From: Gemmatimonadota bacterium
Lineage (GTDB): Bacteria; Gemmatimonadota; Gemmatimonadetes; Longimicrobiales; Gaopeijiaceae
Reading direction: 5' to 3'
Assembly (NCBI GenBank): GCA_022560615.1
Contig: JADFSR010000001.1
Coordinates: 1-64,000, forward strand
DNA: 64,000 bases
The notes beneath the pieces are model-generated. The model saw only the letters and a program-made list of their open reading frames with translations, was not told the origin of the DNA and made no database searches. Of this stretch, positions 17,176 to 26,037 are shown one piece after another. The position numbers and the translations under genes were made by a program. Within the stretch, counting starts at the first letter, position 1; each line of letters starts with the position of its first letter.

Positions 17176-17493
17176 CTAGCCCAGTCGCGGAATTGTCATG
17201 TTGTCCAGGAACAGCCGGTCCTTGGGGGACAACGCGTGGATGCCGTCCGAGTCCACCACCAGAAGCAACCGATGTACTTCCTCCTGGTTGAGAGGATGGA
17301 GCTTGGGCAGGGTGATACCGGCCCAGCGCTCTCGATCCTCTTGGTTCCGCACCCCGGCCGAGGAATAGTCTGAGTTCGGGCGCTCAACGCGCCGGGCTGA
17401 CGCGATCTTCTTCGCGCGCCAATGGCGGTACCAGAGCTTGAAAGCGACGCCGCCGATGACGAGCGCCACGGCGGCTTCAATCCAAATAATCAT
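17176..17493 (-). CDS. Small membrane-anchored hypothetical protein
   Basis: 105 residues with one N-terminal helix (MIIWIEAAVALVIGGVAF) followed by a basic stop-transfer stretch (WYRHWRAKK) and a soluble tail of about 75 residues that contains ALSPKDRLFLDNMTIPRLG. ATG 17493 sits right before the helix; GTG 17517 is an alternative that adds eight residues. No family recognised. It lies downstream of the Mre11-Rad50-like gene in the same direction, about 75 bp away. Confidence 0.55.
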   Translation of the reverse strand: MIIWIEAAVALVIGGVAFKLWYRHWRAKKIASARRVERPNSDYSSAGVRNQEDRERWAGITLPKLHPLNQEEVHRLLLVVDSDGIHALSPKDRLFLDNMTIPRLG

Positions 17494-17568
17494 CACACCA
17501 ACAGCGTTTAGAGTCACTACTCGGAGGGCCCACAGACACTCCGTACCTACACCACCGTACGACGAGAG

Positions 17569-20082
17569 CTAGCCCCGAAAGGTTGCGGTTCCACGGGCGG
17601 GCTTGGCAGGCGCCCTCAACAAAGTCCTTCCGGGACCCGCAGCGGCCGGCCGCAAAGCCGGTCCAACACCGGACGCCTCGTCTCGAACCTCGAGTATAGA
17701 ATCGAACAACTCGGGCCGCGCGTCTACCGCCTCCCCACCGCTGAACAGGATCACGCGGGGGATCTCGCTCAACAACGTCTTCGTGAGCACAAGCGTCCTG
17801 ATTCGGGCCTCGATGTCGAGTCGGTCGAAGGGCTCTGACAGCACGAGGGAGCCGAGCAGCTTCCCGTCCGCTGCCACCAGCGAAGCGGCCGCGAGGCGCA
17901 CCGCGATGCGGGCGGTCGCCCGGTCCTCCTCCGAAACGAGCTCGAGCACGCCGCGATCTCCATTCAGAACCGCCTGGCCCGCCACGAGCGACACGGTCAG
18001 AATCCGGCCACCGGAGATTCGGCACAGGAACCGCGAAGAGCGGTCGAGCAGCAGCTCGGTGGCCCTCGCGGAACGCGCTGAACGCACCCTTCGCAGCGCG
18101 TCGACGACCGCGCTCAGCGCGCCGCGGGCCCGAGTCGGCGGCACGGAAACGATCTCCCGCTCGGTGAGCTCGGAGAGGCGCGCGCGCAGCAGCTCGACTC
18201 CCTCGGAGCCGGCCTCCAGCGCTGCGTGGAAGCGAAGCGACTTTCCCTCGAGCTCCTGCAGATGCGACGGTTTGGCCTCGAGCTGCTCCCACCTGCTCTT
18301 CCACCAGCTCCCATCCTGGACGACCGACTCCCACTCTTCGTTCAGCTCGGCCAGCACCTCCTGGTAGTGGCTCTCGAGCACGCGACCGCACGTCGGGCAC
18401 GGCGCGTCGGGTCCCGCCGCCTCCATCTTCTTCAGGCGGGTCCGCACCTCGCGGGCACGATCCCGGTAGGCGTTGAGCGTGGTCTCGGCATCCTGGCGTT
18501 CACGCAACCAACCCATCGTCGCGACCTCGAGATCTCCGTCGGCCTCCACAACATCGGCCCTGAGCCCGCGGAGGTCTCTCTCCGCGGAACGGAACTCGGC
18601 AGCCACCTGTTCCAGGTCGACGCGGACCGCGCCGCGTTCGGGTCGCTCCACGAGCCTAACCGGTGCCACAGGATGGACGGCGGCAATCTCGCCAGCCCTC
18701 AATAGCGCGGCGTCCACGGTGGCGAGACCCCGGCTGGCCGCGACCGCTTCTACGGCGAGCGCGATGGTCTCGTCGAGTGTTTCCGCCCCACGCCCGCTCC
18801 AAAGCCGTCGCAGCGGTCCGGGAGACCCGTCACCACCTTCCTGCACGAGCAGTTCCTCGACGGCTTGACGCGCTTGGGCTCCTCCCCCAATCACGCCGGT
18901 CAGCCCTTTCGGGAGGGACGTGCTGACCCGGCCGACTCCCGGCACGTCCCCGTCGAGGGAGTCGAGAGCCCCGACCGGCTCACGTTCCAGCGTGCCCACG
19001 AGATCGTCCGGCACCAGCTCCATGATCACTTTCCGCGTGGCCTCGGCAAGCAGGCCATCCCGCTCGAGCTCGCCTTCGAGCGCATCGCGGAGAAGCCCCG
19101 GCGCGTCGAGGGGAAGCCAGGCCGCCGGGGGCACGCGCGGCTCCCTGCCGGCCTCAACGGCGAGGTGAAGAGCGCGCTGTCGCAACCCCGCAAGCTGGTC
19201 TCCTTGCAGAGCCAACAGATCCTCGGGAGATGCTCCCTCCAGGCTCAAACGCACGATCTTGCCGTCGATACCTCCAGGAACCTCCGCCATGACCTCCCGC
19301 ACACGCCGCCGCAGGCGGTCGGCGTCACCCGATACGACTTTGATCGGAGCAAGCGCGACGACAGGCCGGCCGGGAATGGCATGGAAGACGACTTCGTCCC
19401 GCTCCAGGTCGACCGTTAGGAATCCCTTCTCGTCCGCAGCCTCGTCCCATGGATCGAGCGCGACGCGCTCCAGCGACCCGGGGTATCGAGCGTTGGCGAT
19501 CACGTCGCGACGCCGGTGCTCCCCTCCCAACGCGATGTAGTCCCACTCGTCGGGATCGACATGCACGCCCCATTCGCCGGCCGAGTCGGTAGAGCCATGA
19601 ATCACGAGTAGGTTCCAGCGCATTTTGGGATCAGATTCTGGGACCGCAGCAGGGTGTCGAACGGTGGCCCGGTACGGGACCAAGCAGGCGTGCAGGTCGA
19701 GTCGCTCCACAAGGATGGAGCGCGTGAGGCCGGTCGCCGCTTCAACGTTGGGGAAGGTGTCGAGCACCGCGAGCGCACCGGGGTCAGCAGGGCGCCGCGG
19801 CGTGTCCCTCGGACCCGAGACCATCAGCACCGGCACTTCCGGTAGCGAGGAGCGAAGCACCTCGAGGCCTCTCGCGAGGGCGACCACCGCGCCCGGCGGC
19901 GGGTCGGGTCGGTCGAAGACGTCCCCTGCCACGACGACAACATCCGGCGCGATCCGAACGAGCTCCTGCACCGCTCGCTCGAACGCTGCGGCGACGTCCC
20001 GTTCACGTAGGTTCACTCCTCGCTCTACGCGTCCGTATGCGCGAAATCCCAGATGGAGGTCGGAGAGGTGCGCGACGATCAC
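17569..20082 (-). CDS. Single-chain Mre11(SbcD)-Rad50(SbcC)-like protein with degraded active sites
   Basis: 837 residues. Residues 1-240 align with Mre11/SbcD: SDLHLG (D8, H10), GDVFD (D54), IHGSTDS (H162). But motif III, normally GNHD, is GPRD (90-93), and motif V, normally GHxH, is GGEH (186-189), so the catalytic His and metal ligands are lost. A coiled coil follows with a Rad50 zinc hook, CPTCG at 562-566. Residues 655-785 resemble the Rad50 C-lobe: a signature-like SEEDRATARIAVRLA and LVLSEPFDRLD (746-755), where the Walker B Asp is Ser749 while Glu750 stays. No Walker A (GxxxxGKT/S) exists anywhere. Canonical SbcD and SbcC are separate proteins of about 400 and 1000 residues. Likely a structural, DNA-tethering or regulatory protein. 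GTG 20082 overlaps the upstream stop by 4 bp. Confidence 0.85.
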   Translation of the reverse strand: MIVAHLSDLHLGFRAYGRVERGVNLRERDVAAAFERAVQELVRIAPDVVVVAGDVFDRPDPPPGAVVALARGLEVLRSSLPEVPVLMVSGPRDTPRRPADPGALAVLDTFPNVEAATGLTRSILVERLDLHACLVPYRATVRHPAAVPESDPKMRWNLLVIHGSTDSAGEWGVHVDPDEWDYIALGGEHRRRDVIANARYPGSLERVALDPWDEAADEKGFLTVDLERDEVVFHAIPGRPVVALAPIKVVSGDADRLRRRVREVMAEVPGGIDGKIVRLSLEGASPEDLLALQGDQLAGLRQRALHLAVEAGREPRVPPAAWLPLDAPGLLRDALEGELERDGLLAEATRKVIMELVPDDLVGTLEREPVGALDSLDGDVPGVGRVSTSLPKGLTGVIGGGAQARQAVEELLVQEGGDGSPGPLRRLWSGRGAETLDETIALAVEAVAASRGLATVDAALLRAGEIAAVHPVAPVRLVERPERGAVRVDLEQVAAEFRSAERDLRGLRADVVEADGDLEVATMGWLRERQDAETTLNAYRDRAREVRTRLKKMEAAGPDAPCPTCGRVLESHYQEVLAELNEEWESVVQDGSWWKSRWEQLEAKPSHLQELEGKSLRFHAALEAGSEGVELLRARLSELTEREIVSVPPTRARGALSAVVDALRRVRSARSARATELLLDRSSRFLCRISGGRILTVSLVAGQAVLNGDRGVLELVSEEDRATARIAVRLAAASLVAADGKLLGSLVLSEPFDRLDIEARIRTLVLTKTLLSEIPRVILFSGGEAVDARPELFDSILEVRDEASGVGPALRPAAAGPGRTLLRAPAKPARGTATFRG

Positions 20083-21377
20083 GTGATGGCAGCGCCCCCG
20101 TTCCGGGCTCGAAATCCCTCGATGAGATCGGTCGCACGGAGTACTGCTTCAGGTCCCGTTACGAGCAGTACCTCCTCCTCACCGCCCTCACGCGCGCGAA
20201 CCAGCGTCACCGTCGACCAACCGTCGACCGCCTCGGTGGCAGGGACGAAGTGGGGTCCCCACACCAGCACTCCACCGGCCGAGACCCGCTGCCCCAACGC
20301 TGACTTCGCTCGGCGGGACAGCCCCCCGGCACCCCCCAACGACGCGAGTGCCGCACCGTCCACCACGACCAAGTCGTAGCCCCCCGAAAGTCCCTCGACG
20401 AGATCGTCGAGGTTGCCGACGGCGACCGACGAGCGCTCAGTGCGTCCCACGCCCAACCCGGTCTCGAAGTGCTCTCTCCCTAGCTCCACCACGGCGCCGA
20501 CACGCTCGAGCACGTCGACTGATCCGGTCGGGTGTTCTAGCACGACCATGCGAGGCAGTGACGACGCACCCCCGCCCACCACCAGGACGCGCCAGGATGC
20601 CTCGAGTGGAGGCATGAGCCCGCGTCCCACCGCGATGTCCCACGGAACGACCGCGTTCTCGGCCGAGAGGCTGATCGCCCGCCGCACGTGCTCACCTTCG
20701 AGCAAGAAGCGCCACACGAGGCCATCCTCCGAGAGTCGCCGGTCCTCCACTCGCACCGGAAAGGCGTTGGCGGAGCGGTTCGCCTTTACTTCGATGTGGA
20801 GGCGAGCGCCCAGCACGACCCCGTACACCATGCCGGCCACGGAGAGCAGCGCGAGGCATCCGATGAGCAGGTAGGAAGGCACCGGCGACCTCGGAAGCAT
20901 GAGCCCGGTGAGGGCGAAGCCGATCGCTGCGCCTATCGCGGCCGCGGCGCCCGGGCCCGCCCGGGGACCTCTGCCGTCGGTCATGGCGGCAGTGGTCATA
21001 CCGCCGAGCACGGTCCCGCAGGCATACAACGGCAATGCGGCCATGATGGCGAGGCCGAATCCTTGACCGATGGCGGTATCCCCAAGCTCCCGAAGCACGC
21101 TCCACGACGTCCCATAAAACGCCGCCGCGAGGAACGAGACCAGACAGAGCACCCACCGGCGGCGTAGGCGGCTCACGAGATCCGGACCAGGACCGGGCGC
21201 GCTCCACAGACCGATCGCGAGCGCCGACGCTTCCACTACCAAGACGGTACTGAGCGACCGCATGAGGCCCGCCCCGGCGTACAACAGCACCCCGACGGCG
21301 ATCTCGGCCGCGGTCGCGCACGCGACTCCCACGAGCAAGGGTGGCAGCCATTCGGCTCGGCGACTACGCGTACTCAC
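20079..21377 (-). CDS. Polytopic membrane protein with spermidine-synthase-like (SAM-fold) C-terminus
   Basis: 432 residues from GTG 21377, which overlaps the flavin reductase stop in a GTGA arrangement. The first 210 residues form about six or seven membrane helices. The soluble half starts near residue 225 and has a methyltransferase-type glycine motif, VLVVGGGASSLPRMV, then SVDVLERVGAVVELG and YDLVVVDGAALASLG, matching the fold of spermidine synthase-like proteins fused to membrane domains. The Asp residues needed for aminopropyl transfer are not clearly preserved. It is the middle gene of a three-gene operon ending in the Mre11-Rad50-like protein; role unknown. Confidence 0.68.
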   Translation of the reverse strand: MSTRSRRAEWLPPLLVGVACATAAEIAVGVLLYAGAGLMRSLSTVLVVEASALAIGLWSAPGPGPDLVSRLRRRWVLCLVSFLAAAFYGTSWSVLRELGDTAIGQGFGLAIMAALPLYACGTVLGGMTTAAMTDGRGPRAGPGAAAAIGAAIGFALTGLMLPRSPVPSYLLIGCLALLSVAGMVYGVVLGARLHIEVKANRSANAFPVRVEDRRLSEDGLVWRFLLEGEHVRRAISLSAENAVVPWDIAVGRGLMPPLEASWRVLVVGGGASSLPRMVVLEHPTGSVDVLERVGAVVELGREHFETGLGVGRTERSSVAVGNLDDLVEGLSGGYDLVVVDGAALASLGGAGGLSRRAKSALGQRVSAGGVLVWGPHFVPATEAVDGWSTVTLVRAREGGEEEVLLVTGPEAVLRATDLIEGFRARNGGAAIT

Positions 21378-21856
21378 GTCGCCACCTTGCCATAGCCGCT
21401 CCCGAAGAAGAGCAGTGCCCCACGGTCCGAGGAACCGGACGCGATAACGCGAGCCAGCACGATTGAGTGATCCCCACCCGGCATCACCCCGCTGGTCACG
21501 CACTCCAACCAAGCCGCGGCCCCATCGAGAACGGGGCTCCCGTCCGATGCCTTACGCCACGCAACCTCCTCGAAACGTGTCTCCGCCGGCTCCGCGGCGA
21601 ACCGCCTGGCGACATCGGCCTGGTCCTCGGCCAACATGCTGACCGCGAACGTTTCGGCGGTGATCAGCTTGTCGTGCGAAGCTGCTCCTCTATCGATACA
21701 GACCAGGATGAGAGGGGGTTCGAGCGACACCGACGTGAATGAACTCACGGTAACGCCCCACATCGCGGACCCGTCCGCATGTGCGGAGACCACTGCTACC
21801 CCCGTCGGGAATCGGCCCATGACCTCCCTGAACTGAAGCGAATCCCGTTGGTTCAT
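21374..21856 (-). CDS. Flavin reductase-like domain protein (FMN-binding)
   Basis: 160 residues from ATG 21856 (AGGG six bases upstream; the frame is open to 21904). The fold signature is clear: FREVMGRFPTGVAVVSA, then WGVTVSSFTSVSLEPPLIL, SHDKLITAETFAVSML and GGDHSIVLARVI. Such proteins reduce FMN/FAD with NAD(P)H, commonly to supply a monooxygenase. First gene of an operon with 4-bp overlaps to the next two. No monooxygenase is present nearby. Confidence 0.87.
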   Translation of the reverse strand: MNQRDSLQFREVMGRFPTGVAVVSAHADGSAMWGVTVSSFTSVSLEPPLILVCIDRGAASHDKLITAETFAVSMLAEDQADVARRFAAEPAETRFEEVAWRKASDGSPVLDGAAAWLECVTSGVMPGGDHSIVLARVIASGSSDRGALLFFGSGYGKVAT

Positions 21857-21979
21857 CAGTTGCCCTAGAACACTTCGCGGCGGCGAGCCAGAATGGCGCG
21901 CCACCGCGTTCTCAGCTTGCCCCCAGAGGGGTCCGCACTAGTTTTCGAGGCCCTGAGCCGTCCCTCCACCGAAGGCCCC

Positions 21980-22990
21980 ATGCGTAGGAATTCCCTAGCG
22001 ATTGCGGTGATCTTAACCGTGGCCTCGGGCTGCGACAACGTCAGCTGGGGTGGGGTCGATGTACGGTTGAAGCCCCCTCAGACGAAGGCCGAGCTGGCCG
22101 GGGAGGCGCCGGGTCGCGCTGCCTCCTTGACAGAGGAAGCGGATCTTCTCCCCGAGCTCCCGGATGGGCCCATCCTCCTCGCGGGCACGCGCAGTGGCTC
22201 CCAGGCGACCCTGACCGTGGTGGGCGAAATCCAAGGCGACGCATTCGGCGCCTTCACCAGCGACGAGGATGTCCCCGGATTCCGCGACCGTTTCACCGCC
22301 GAACTGCTCGCGCCCGGCTCCGAGTGGGTGCTCTTTGCGCAGGGTGTCAGAGTCGGCCGCCTGACAGCCACCGCGACGGGGCTCAATGAGGACTTCTGCG
22401 TACCGCGACCGACGATTTCCGGGACGGTCGAGCTGGTGCCGAACGCCATGAGCGCCGAGTTGCTGATGGCTCTGCCTGCGGATGTGGCGTCCGACCGGAC
22501 ATACGACCCCTATCGGGTCCACGCTGACGACCGCGATCAGCGGATCGCCTCCACGAGTCTCGCTTCGGCCGCGATCCCTCGCTTGGGTGCGGCATGGCCC
22601 CCTGACGGACTGCTCTCGGCACGTGCGGATATCCAGGCCTTTCAGATGGTCGGCGCGCCCGGAGAGGCGATCGCCGCGACCTTCATGTATCGGGACCAGC
22701 TCGGGATGTCCGCTCCAAGCGCTGGCGCGTACTCGCTGTTCTTGATGGGACGCGCGTCGGAGGGGGGGTACGAGCCCACTTACATGTGGTACCGTCCGGT
22801 CGACAGTGAGGGGAAGGGCGCACCGCGCTATTTCGATCACTTGGATTGGGACGGTGACGGCAACGAAGAGGTTTTGCTCGACGTCTTCGGTTCGGAGCGT
22901 CGCTGGTTCGCGGCGCTCGCCCAGCGGAGTGGAACCTGGGTCCGTACGTCCGAGGACTCCTGCTTGCGATCCGCCGCTGCGGGCGGCTGA
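21980..22990 (+). CDS. Lipoprotein of unknown function
   Basis: 336 residues. ATG 21980 has GAAGG just upstream; the open frame extends to 21893 but without a signal peptide. MRRNSLAIAVILTVASGC is a lipoprotein signal with Cys19 as acylation site. The rest is beta-rich, including YFDHLDWDGDGNEEVLLDV near residue 285, which resembles the Asp-rich DxDGDGxxE calcium loop of FG-GAP/VCBS repeats. It overlaps the binding-protein gene below (TGATG), so it belongs to the importer operon. Confidence 0.75.
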   Translation: MRRNSLAIAVILTVASGCDNVSWGGVDVRLKPPQTKAELAGEAPGRAASLTEEADLLPELPDGPILLAGTRSGSQATLTVVGEIQGDAFGAFTSDEDVPGFRDRFTAELLAPGSEWVLFAQGVRVGRLTATATGLNEDFCVPRPTISGTVELVPNAMSAELLMALPADVASDRTYDPYRVHADDRDQRIASTSLASAAIPRLGAAWPPDGLLSARADIQAFQMVGAPGEAIAATFMYRDQLGMSAPSAGAYSLFLMGRASEGGYEPTYMWYRPVDSEGKGAPRYFDHLDWDGDGNEEVLLDVFGSERRWFAALAQRSGTWVRTSEDSCLRSAAAGG

Positions 22991-23880
22991 TGCCGCGCCA
23001 CGCACCGAGCAAGTCTCTTCGCTTCTTCAACAGCCTTCTAATTGCGGTCAGCGTCCTCGCCGCCGCGTGCAGAGGCGAGACCTCTCCCGAGCAGAGCCTT
23101 CCTGAGGGCATCAGCGTCGTCGATGCGTCAGGGTCGAAACGCTTCTTTGCCGCGCCCGCTACCCGCGTGATTTCCTTGGTCCCGTCTGCCACCCAGACGC
23201 TGAGGGCCTTGGGGGTCGACTCACTGCTCGTCGGGCGCACCGATTTCGACGACCAGGAGTGGTTGGCGCACCTCCCATCCGTCGGCGGTGGTCTGAAGCC
23301 CAACCTCGAGGAGATCGTGGCGCTGAGCCCTGACCTGGTCATCCGCTTCCACGGCGAACAAGACTCGCGCACACCGGCACGGCTCGACGAGCTGGGTATC
23401 ATGCACATCGCGGTCCGCCCGGACCGCCTTCAAGACGTGTACGCCGGTGTGATCCTTCTGGGTCGCGCAACCGGAGCCGACGCTGCCGCCGACTCGCTGG
23501 TCCGTGTGCTGGAGGCCGGTCTCGCCGAACTGTCGCAGCGGGTCGCGGAGCTTCCACGGCTACGCACGGTGTACGTGCTCGGCGGCACGCCCCCGTGGGT
23601 CGCGGGTCCGGACACCTACATCGACGAAATCATCCGACTCGTGGGCGGGGACAACGCCTTCGGGGATCTCCAATCGCTGTATTCCGCGGTGAGCCCCGAG
23701 GAGCTACGCGCGAGGGAGATCGATGTTGTCTTCGTGAGCGAGGCGTCCCAGTTCGATGCGACACTCACGCCGCAAGCGCGCATCGTCGAGATCGGTTCCG
23801 CTCTCGAGATTCCAGGTCCCCACGTGCTAGATGCCGCGTGGCGCGTCGCGGAGTTGCTGCACGGCACTTCCTTGCGATGA
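22990..23880 (+). CDS. Periplasmic binding lipoprotein of a cobalamin/Fe-siderophore ABC importer (BtuF/FepB type)
   Basis: 296 residues with a lipoprotein signal (LIAVSVLAAACRGE). Two-lobed class III binding-protein fold: TRVISLVPSATQTLRALGVD opens lobe 1, GGLKPNLEEIVALSPDLVI and DYLVGRTD-like segments follow (LVGRTDFDDQEW), and lobe 2 contains TVYVLGGTPPWVAGPDTYID with IIRLVGGDNAF. SLVPSATQTLRALG matches BtuF best, so vitamin B12 or a corrinoid is the likeliest ligand; haem or a siderophore is the alternative. ATG overlaps the upstream stop and its own stop overlaps the permease start. Confidence 0.85.
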   Translation: MPRHAPSKSLRFFNSLLIAVSVLAAACRGETSPEQSLPEGISVVDASGSKRFFAAPATRVISLVPSATQTLRALGVDSLLVGRTDFDDQEWLAHLPSVGGGLKPNLEEIVALSPDLVIRFHGEQDSRTPARLDELGIMHIAVRPDRLQDVYAGVILLGRATGADAAADSLVRVLEAGLAELSQRVAELPRLRTVYVLGGTPPWVAGPDTYIDEIIRLVGGDNAFGDLQSLYSAVSPEELRAREIDVVFVSEASQFDATLTPQARIVEIGSALEIPGPHVLDAAWRVAELLHGTSLR

Positions 23881-24863
23881 GCCGGATCACGCTGGCGACA
23901 CTCCTCGGAGTGACGCTGCTGACCAGCGTTCTGGCCGGCATCCGCTTCGGTTCGGTGGAGCTGACCACCGCCGAGGTGCTCGCGGCCCTCACCACCGGGG
24001 ACGTGGAGATGCATCGCGACATCGTGCTCCAACTCCGCCTTCCCCGAACACTACTCGGGGTGCTCGTCGGGGGAGGTCTTGCGCTTGCCGGGGCCACCTT
24101 CCAGGCACTGCTGCGCAATCCGTTGGCAGAACCATACATCCTCGGCATCTCCGGCGGTGCGTCGGTCGGTGCCGTTACGGTGCTCGCCTTGGGCTGGGCA
24201 GGACTCGGATCGTGGAGTCTGCCCCTGGCCGCCTTCGCGGGAGCGCTCCTGGCAATCGTGGTGGTATTCCGAGTGGCGACGGCCACCGGCCACGCGATGG
24301 ACGTGCGCGTTTTGCTGCTCGCCGGCGTCGTAGTGGCGGCGTTCTTCTCCGCGTGCATAGCCTTCATACTCTCGGTGTCCTCGGCGCGCACGGTTCAGAG
24401 CGCGGTATTCTGGATGATGGGGAGCCTCGACGCGAGTTGGCAGAGCGTGCTGCTCGCGGCCGTGTACACGGTGCCAGCCGCAGTCGTCCTGATCGGACTC
24501 GCCCGCCCGCTGAATCTCATGGCGATCGGCGAGGAGACCGCCAACTACCTGGGGGCCGACGTCGAAGGGGTGAAACGCACCGCGCTCGTCATCGCCGCCT
24601 TGATCACCGCGGCCGGCGTCGCAGTGGCCGGCGTGATCGGCTTCGTCGGTCTCGTCGTCCCACACACCGTCCGCCTGCTCATCGGGTCGGATCACCGAGC
24701 GCTACTACCGCTCTCTTTCCTGGGTGGCGCCGCGTTTCTCACACTCGCTGACCTGATCGCGCGTTTGGCGCTCGCTCCGAGGGAAATCCCTATCGGTGTG
24801 ATCACCGCCTTCGTGGGTGTCCCGATCTTCCTCGTGCTCCTGCGCCGGAGCGTAGAAGGCTGA
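23877..24863 (+). CDS. FecCD/BtuC-type ABC permease
   Basis: 328 residues from ATG 23877 (ATGA overlap with the binding protein). About ten membrane helices with family blocks LRLPRTLLGVLVGGGLALAG, FQALLRNPLAEPYILGISGG, TANYLGADVEGVKRTA and the cytoplasmic coupling region AGVIGFVGLVVPHTVRLLIG. The stop codon TGA (24861-24863) lies inside the left terminal repeat of the structured element that follows, so the last two or three residues are supplied by the element. The partner ATPase gene comes after the element. Confidence 0.93.
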   Translation: MSRITLATLLGVTLLTSVLAGIRFGSVELTTAEVLAALTTGDVEMHRDIVLQLRLPRTLLGVLVGGGLALAGATFQALLRNPLAEPYILGISGGASVGAVTVLALGWAGLGSWSLPLAAFAGALLAIVVVFRVATATGHAMDVRVLLLAGVVVAAFFSACIAFILSVSSARTVQSAVFWMMGSLDASWQSVLLAAVYTVPAAVVLIGLARPLNLMAIGEETANYLGADVEGVKRTALVIAALITAAGVAVAGVIGFVGLVVPHTVRLLIGSDHRALLPLSFLGGAAFLTLADLIARLALAPREIPIGVITAFVGVPIFLVLLRRSVEG

Positions 24864-25240
24864 TGAAGAAGTACAGTGGGCCGCGCACATGGTGCTTGCG
24901 CGCGTTCAGGCAAGGAACGACGAGGAGTCGTAGCCGAGCGGGCACCGCCGCCGAAGGCGGTGGTCCGACGAGGAGAGACGCAGCATCAGCCGCGCGGGCA
25001 CCGACGCGAAAGCGTTGGTCGCCATGTGCCCAACACCAGGATGAAAGGACACGCATGTCTGTGGGTTGCGGTGGCACGGCCCCATCTCCGTCGTTGGAGC
25101 GTCTCGGAGGAGCTACGGCTACGCCTTCGCCCCTCCGCGACCCGCGCCCTCGGCGCGGGTTCCCCTATGAGGCCGTGGCACCCGGGGACCCGTGCCTATG
25201 CACGGGTGGCGGCCCGCTGTACTTCTTCATCAGCCTTCTA
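24853..25240 (+). mobile_element. Structured repeat element, copy 1 (388 bp, TA-bounded, MITE-like)
   Basis: Begins TAGAAGGCTGATGAAG and ends with the reverse complement; the 32-base ends (24853-24884 and 25209-25240) match at 31 positions. TA at both edges suits a TA target site as used by Tc1/mariner-IS630 transposases. No gene inside. Internal stems: 24885-24892 with 25022-25029; CACCGCC/GGCGGTG (24943-24962); ACGC-GAAA-GCGT (25004-25015, GNRA loop); 25075-25081 with 25171-25177; ACCCGCGCC/GGCGCGGGT (25140-25160); ACCCGTGC/GCACGGGT (25188-25207); and CGTAGCCG (24929) with CGGCTACG (25116). About 155 bp (25059-25213) recurs inverted in copy 2. Confidence 0.85.
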
Positions 25241-25248
25241 GTCGCGAC

Positions 25249-26037
25249 ATGAGATTCGAGGCGAGGAACCTCGTAGTGCGGTATCCCGGCGCACAACGTC
25301 CAGCGCTAGACGGCATCTCGATGACCATTCCGGACGGATGCCTCTACGCCGTGTTGGGGCCCAACGGATCGGGCAAGTCAACGCTCATGCGGTCGATGAT
25401 GGGTGTGCTCAAGCCGACCTCGGGCGGCACCTATATCGATGACCGCGAGGTGGGCACGTGGGACCGTCGTGAGCTGGCACGAGCGGTCGGCGCGGTCGCG
25501 CAGTCGGAAACTCTGTCGTTTCCGCTTACGGTCCGCGAGATGGTCGCCATGGGCCGCTATCCTCATCTTGGGCCTCTCTCCGGTGAAAGTGACGCCGACA
25601 GGGAGGCCGTGGCCGCAGCTCTAGCCGAGTGTGACGTCACTGAGTTCGTGAGCCGAGACGTGACCACGCTCTCAGGGGGAGAGCGCCAGCGCGTGCGGAT
25701 CGCTCGAGCCCTCGCGCAACAGCCGCAGGCGCTCGTGCTCGACGAGCCGACCAAAAGCCTCGACATCCGTCACGAGATGGCGATCCTCGAGTTACTCCGA
25801 CGCTCGGCGGACTCGGGACTCACCGTCGTCGTGGTTACGCACGGCCTCGATCTCGCCGCCCGGTTCGCCGACCGCCTGCTGTTGCTTTCGCAGGGGAGGG
25901 TCGCCGCCGAGGGCACGCCTGCCGAGGTCATGACCGAGCCGACGCTGGCCAGCGTCTATGCGTGGCCGGTATCGGTCACGACGGATCCCGTGTCGGGGAC
26001 TCCGAGAGTCACCCCCCTGCGCCGCGGGCAGGCCTAG
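25249..26037 (+). CDS. ABC importer ATPase, BtuD/FecE type
   Basis: 262 residues. Walker A GPNGSGKSTLM, Q-loop AVAQSETLSF, signature LSGGERQRVRIARALAQ, Walker B ALVLDEPTKSLD, H-loop VVVVTHGLDLA. Energises the BtuC-type permease upstream. ATG 25249 falls 8 bp after the end of element copy 1 with no Shine-Dalgarno; the frame is open 19 codons upstream but those lie in the element. Its TAG stop (26035-26037) is the first three bases of element copy 2, so the gene is exactly bracketed by two inverted copies. Confidence 0.94.
   Translation: MRFEARNLVVRYPGAQRPALDGISMTIPDGCLYAVLGPNGSGKSTLMRSMMGVLKPTSGGTYIDDREVGTWDRRELARAVGAVAQSETLSFPLTVREMVAMGRYPHLGPLSGESDADREAVAAALAECDVTEFVSRDVTTLSGGERQRVRIARALAQQPQALVLDEPTKSLDIRHEMAILELLRRSADSGLTVVVVTHGLDLAARFADRLLLLSQGRVAAEGTPAEVMTEPTLASVYAWPVSVTTDPVSGTPRVTPLRRGQA

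Noticed and set aside
24863-25248. Small genes inside element copy 1 (open frames of about 120-130 codons on both strands)
   Set aside because: Arg/Pro/Ser-rich, read into the end repeats, and the core is explained by inverted stems shared with copy 2.
21374-26037. One continuous operon from flavin reductase to the importer ATPase
   Set aside because: The flavin reductase operon is on the minus strand and diverges from the lipoprotein/importer genes.
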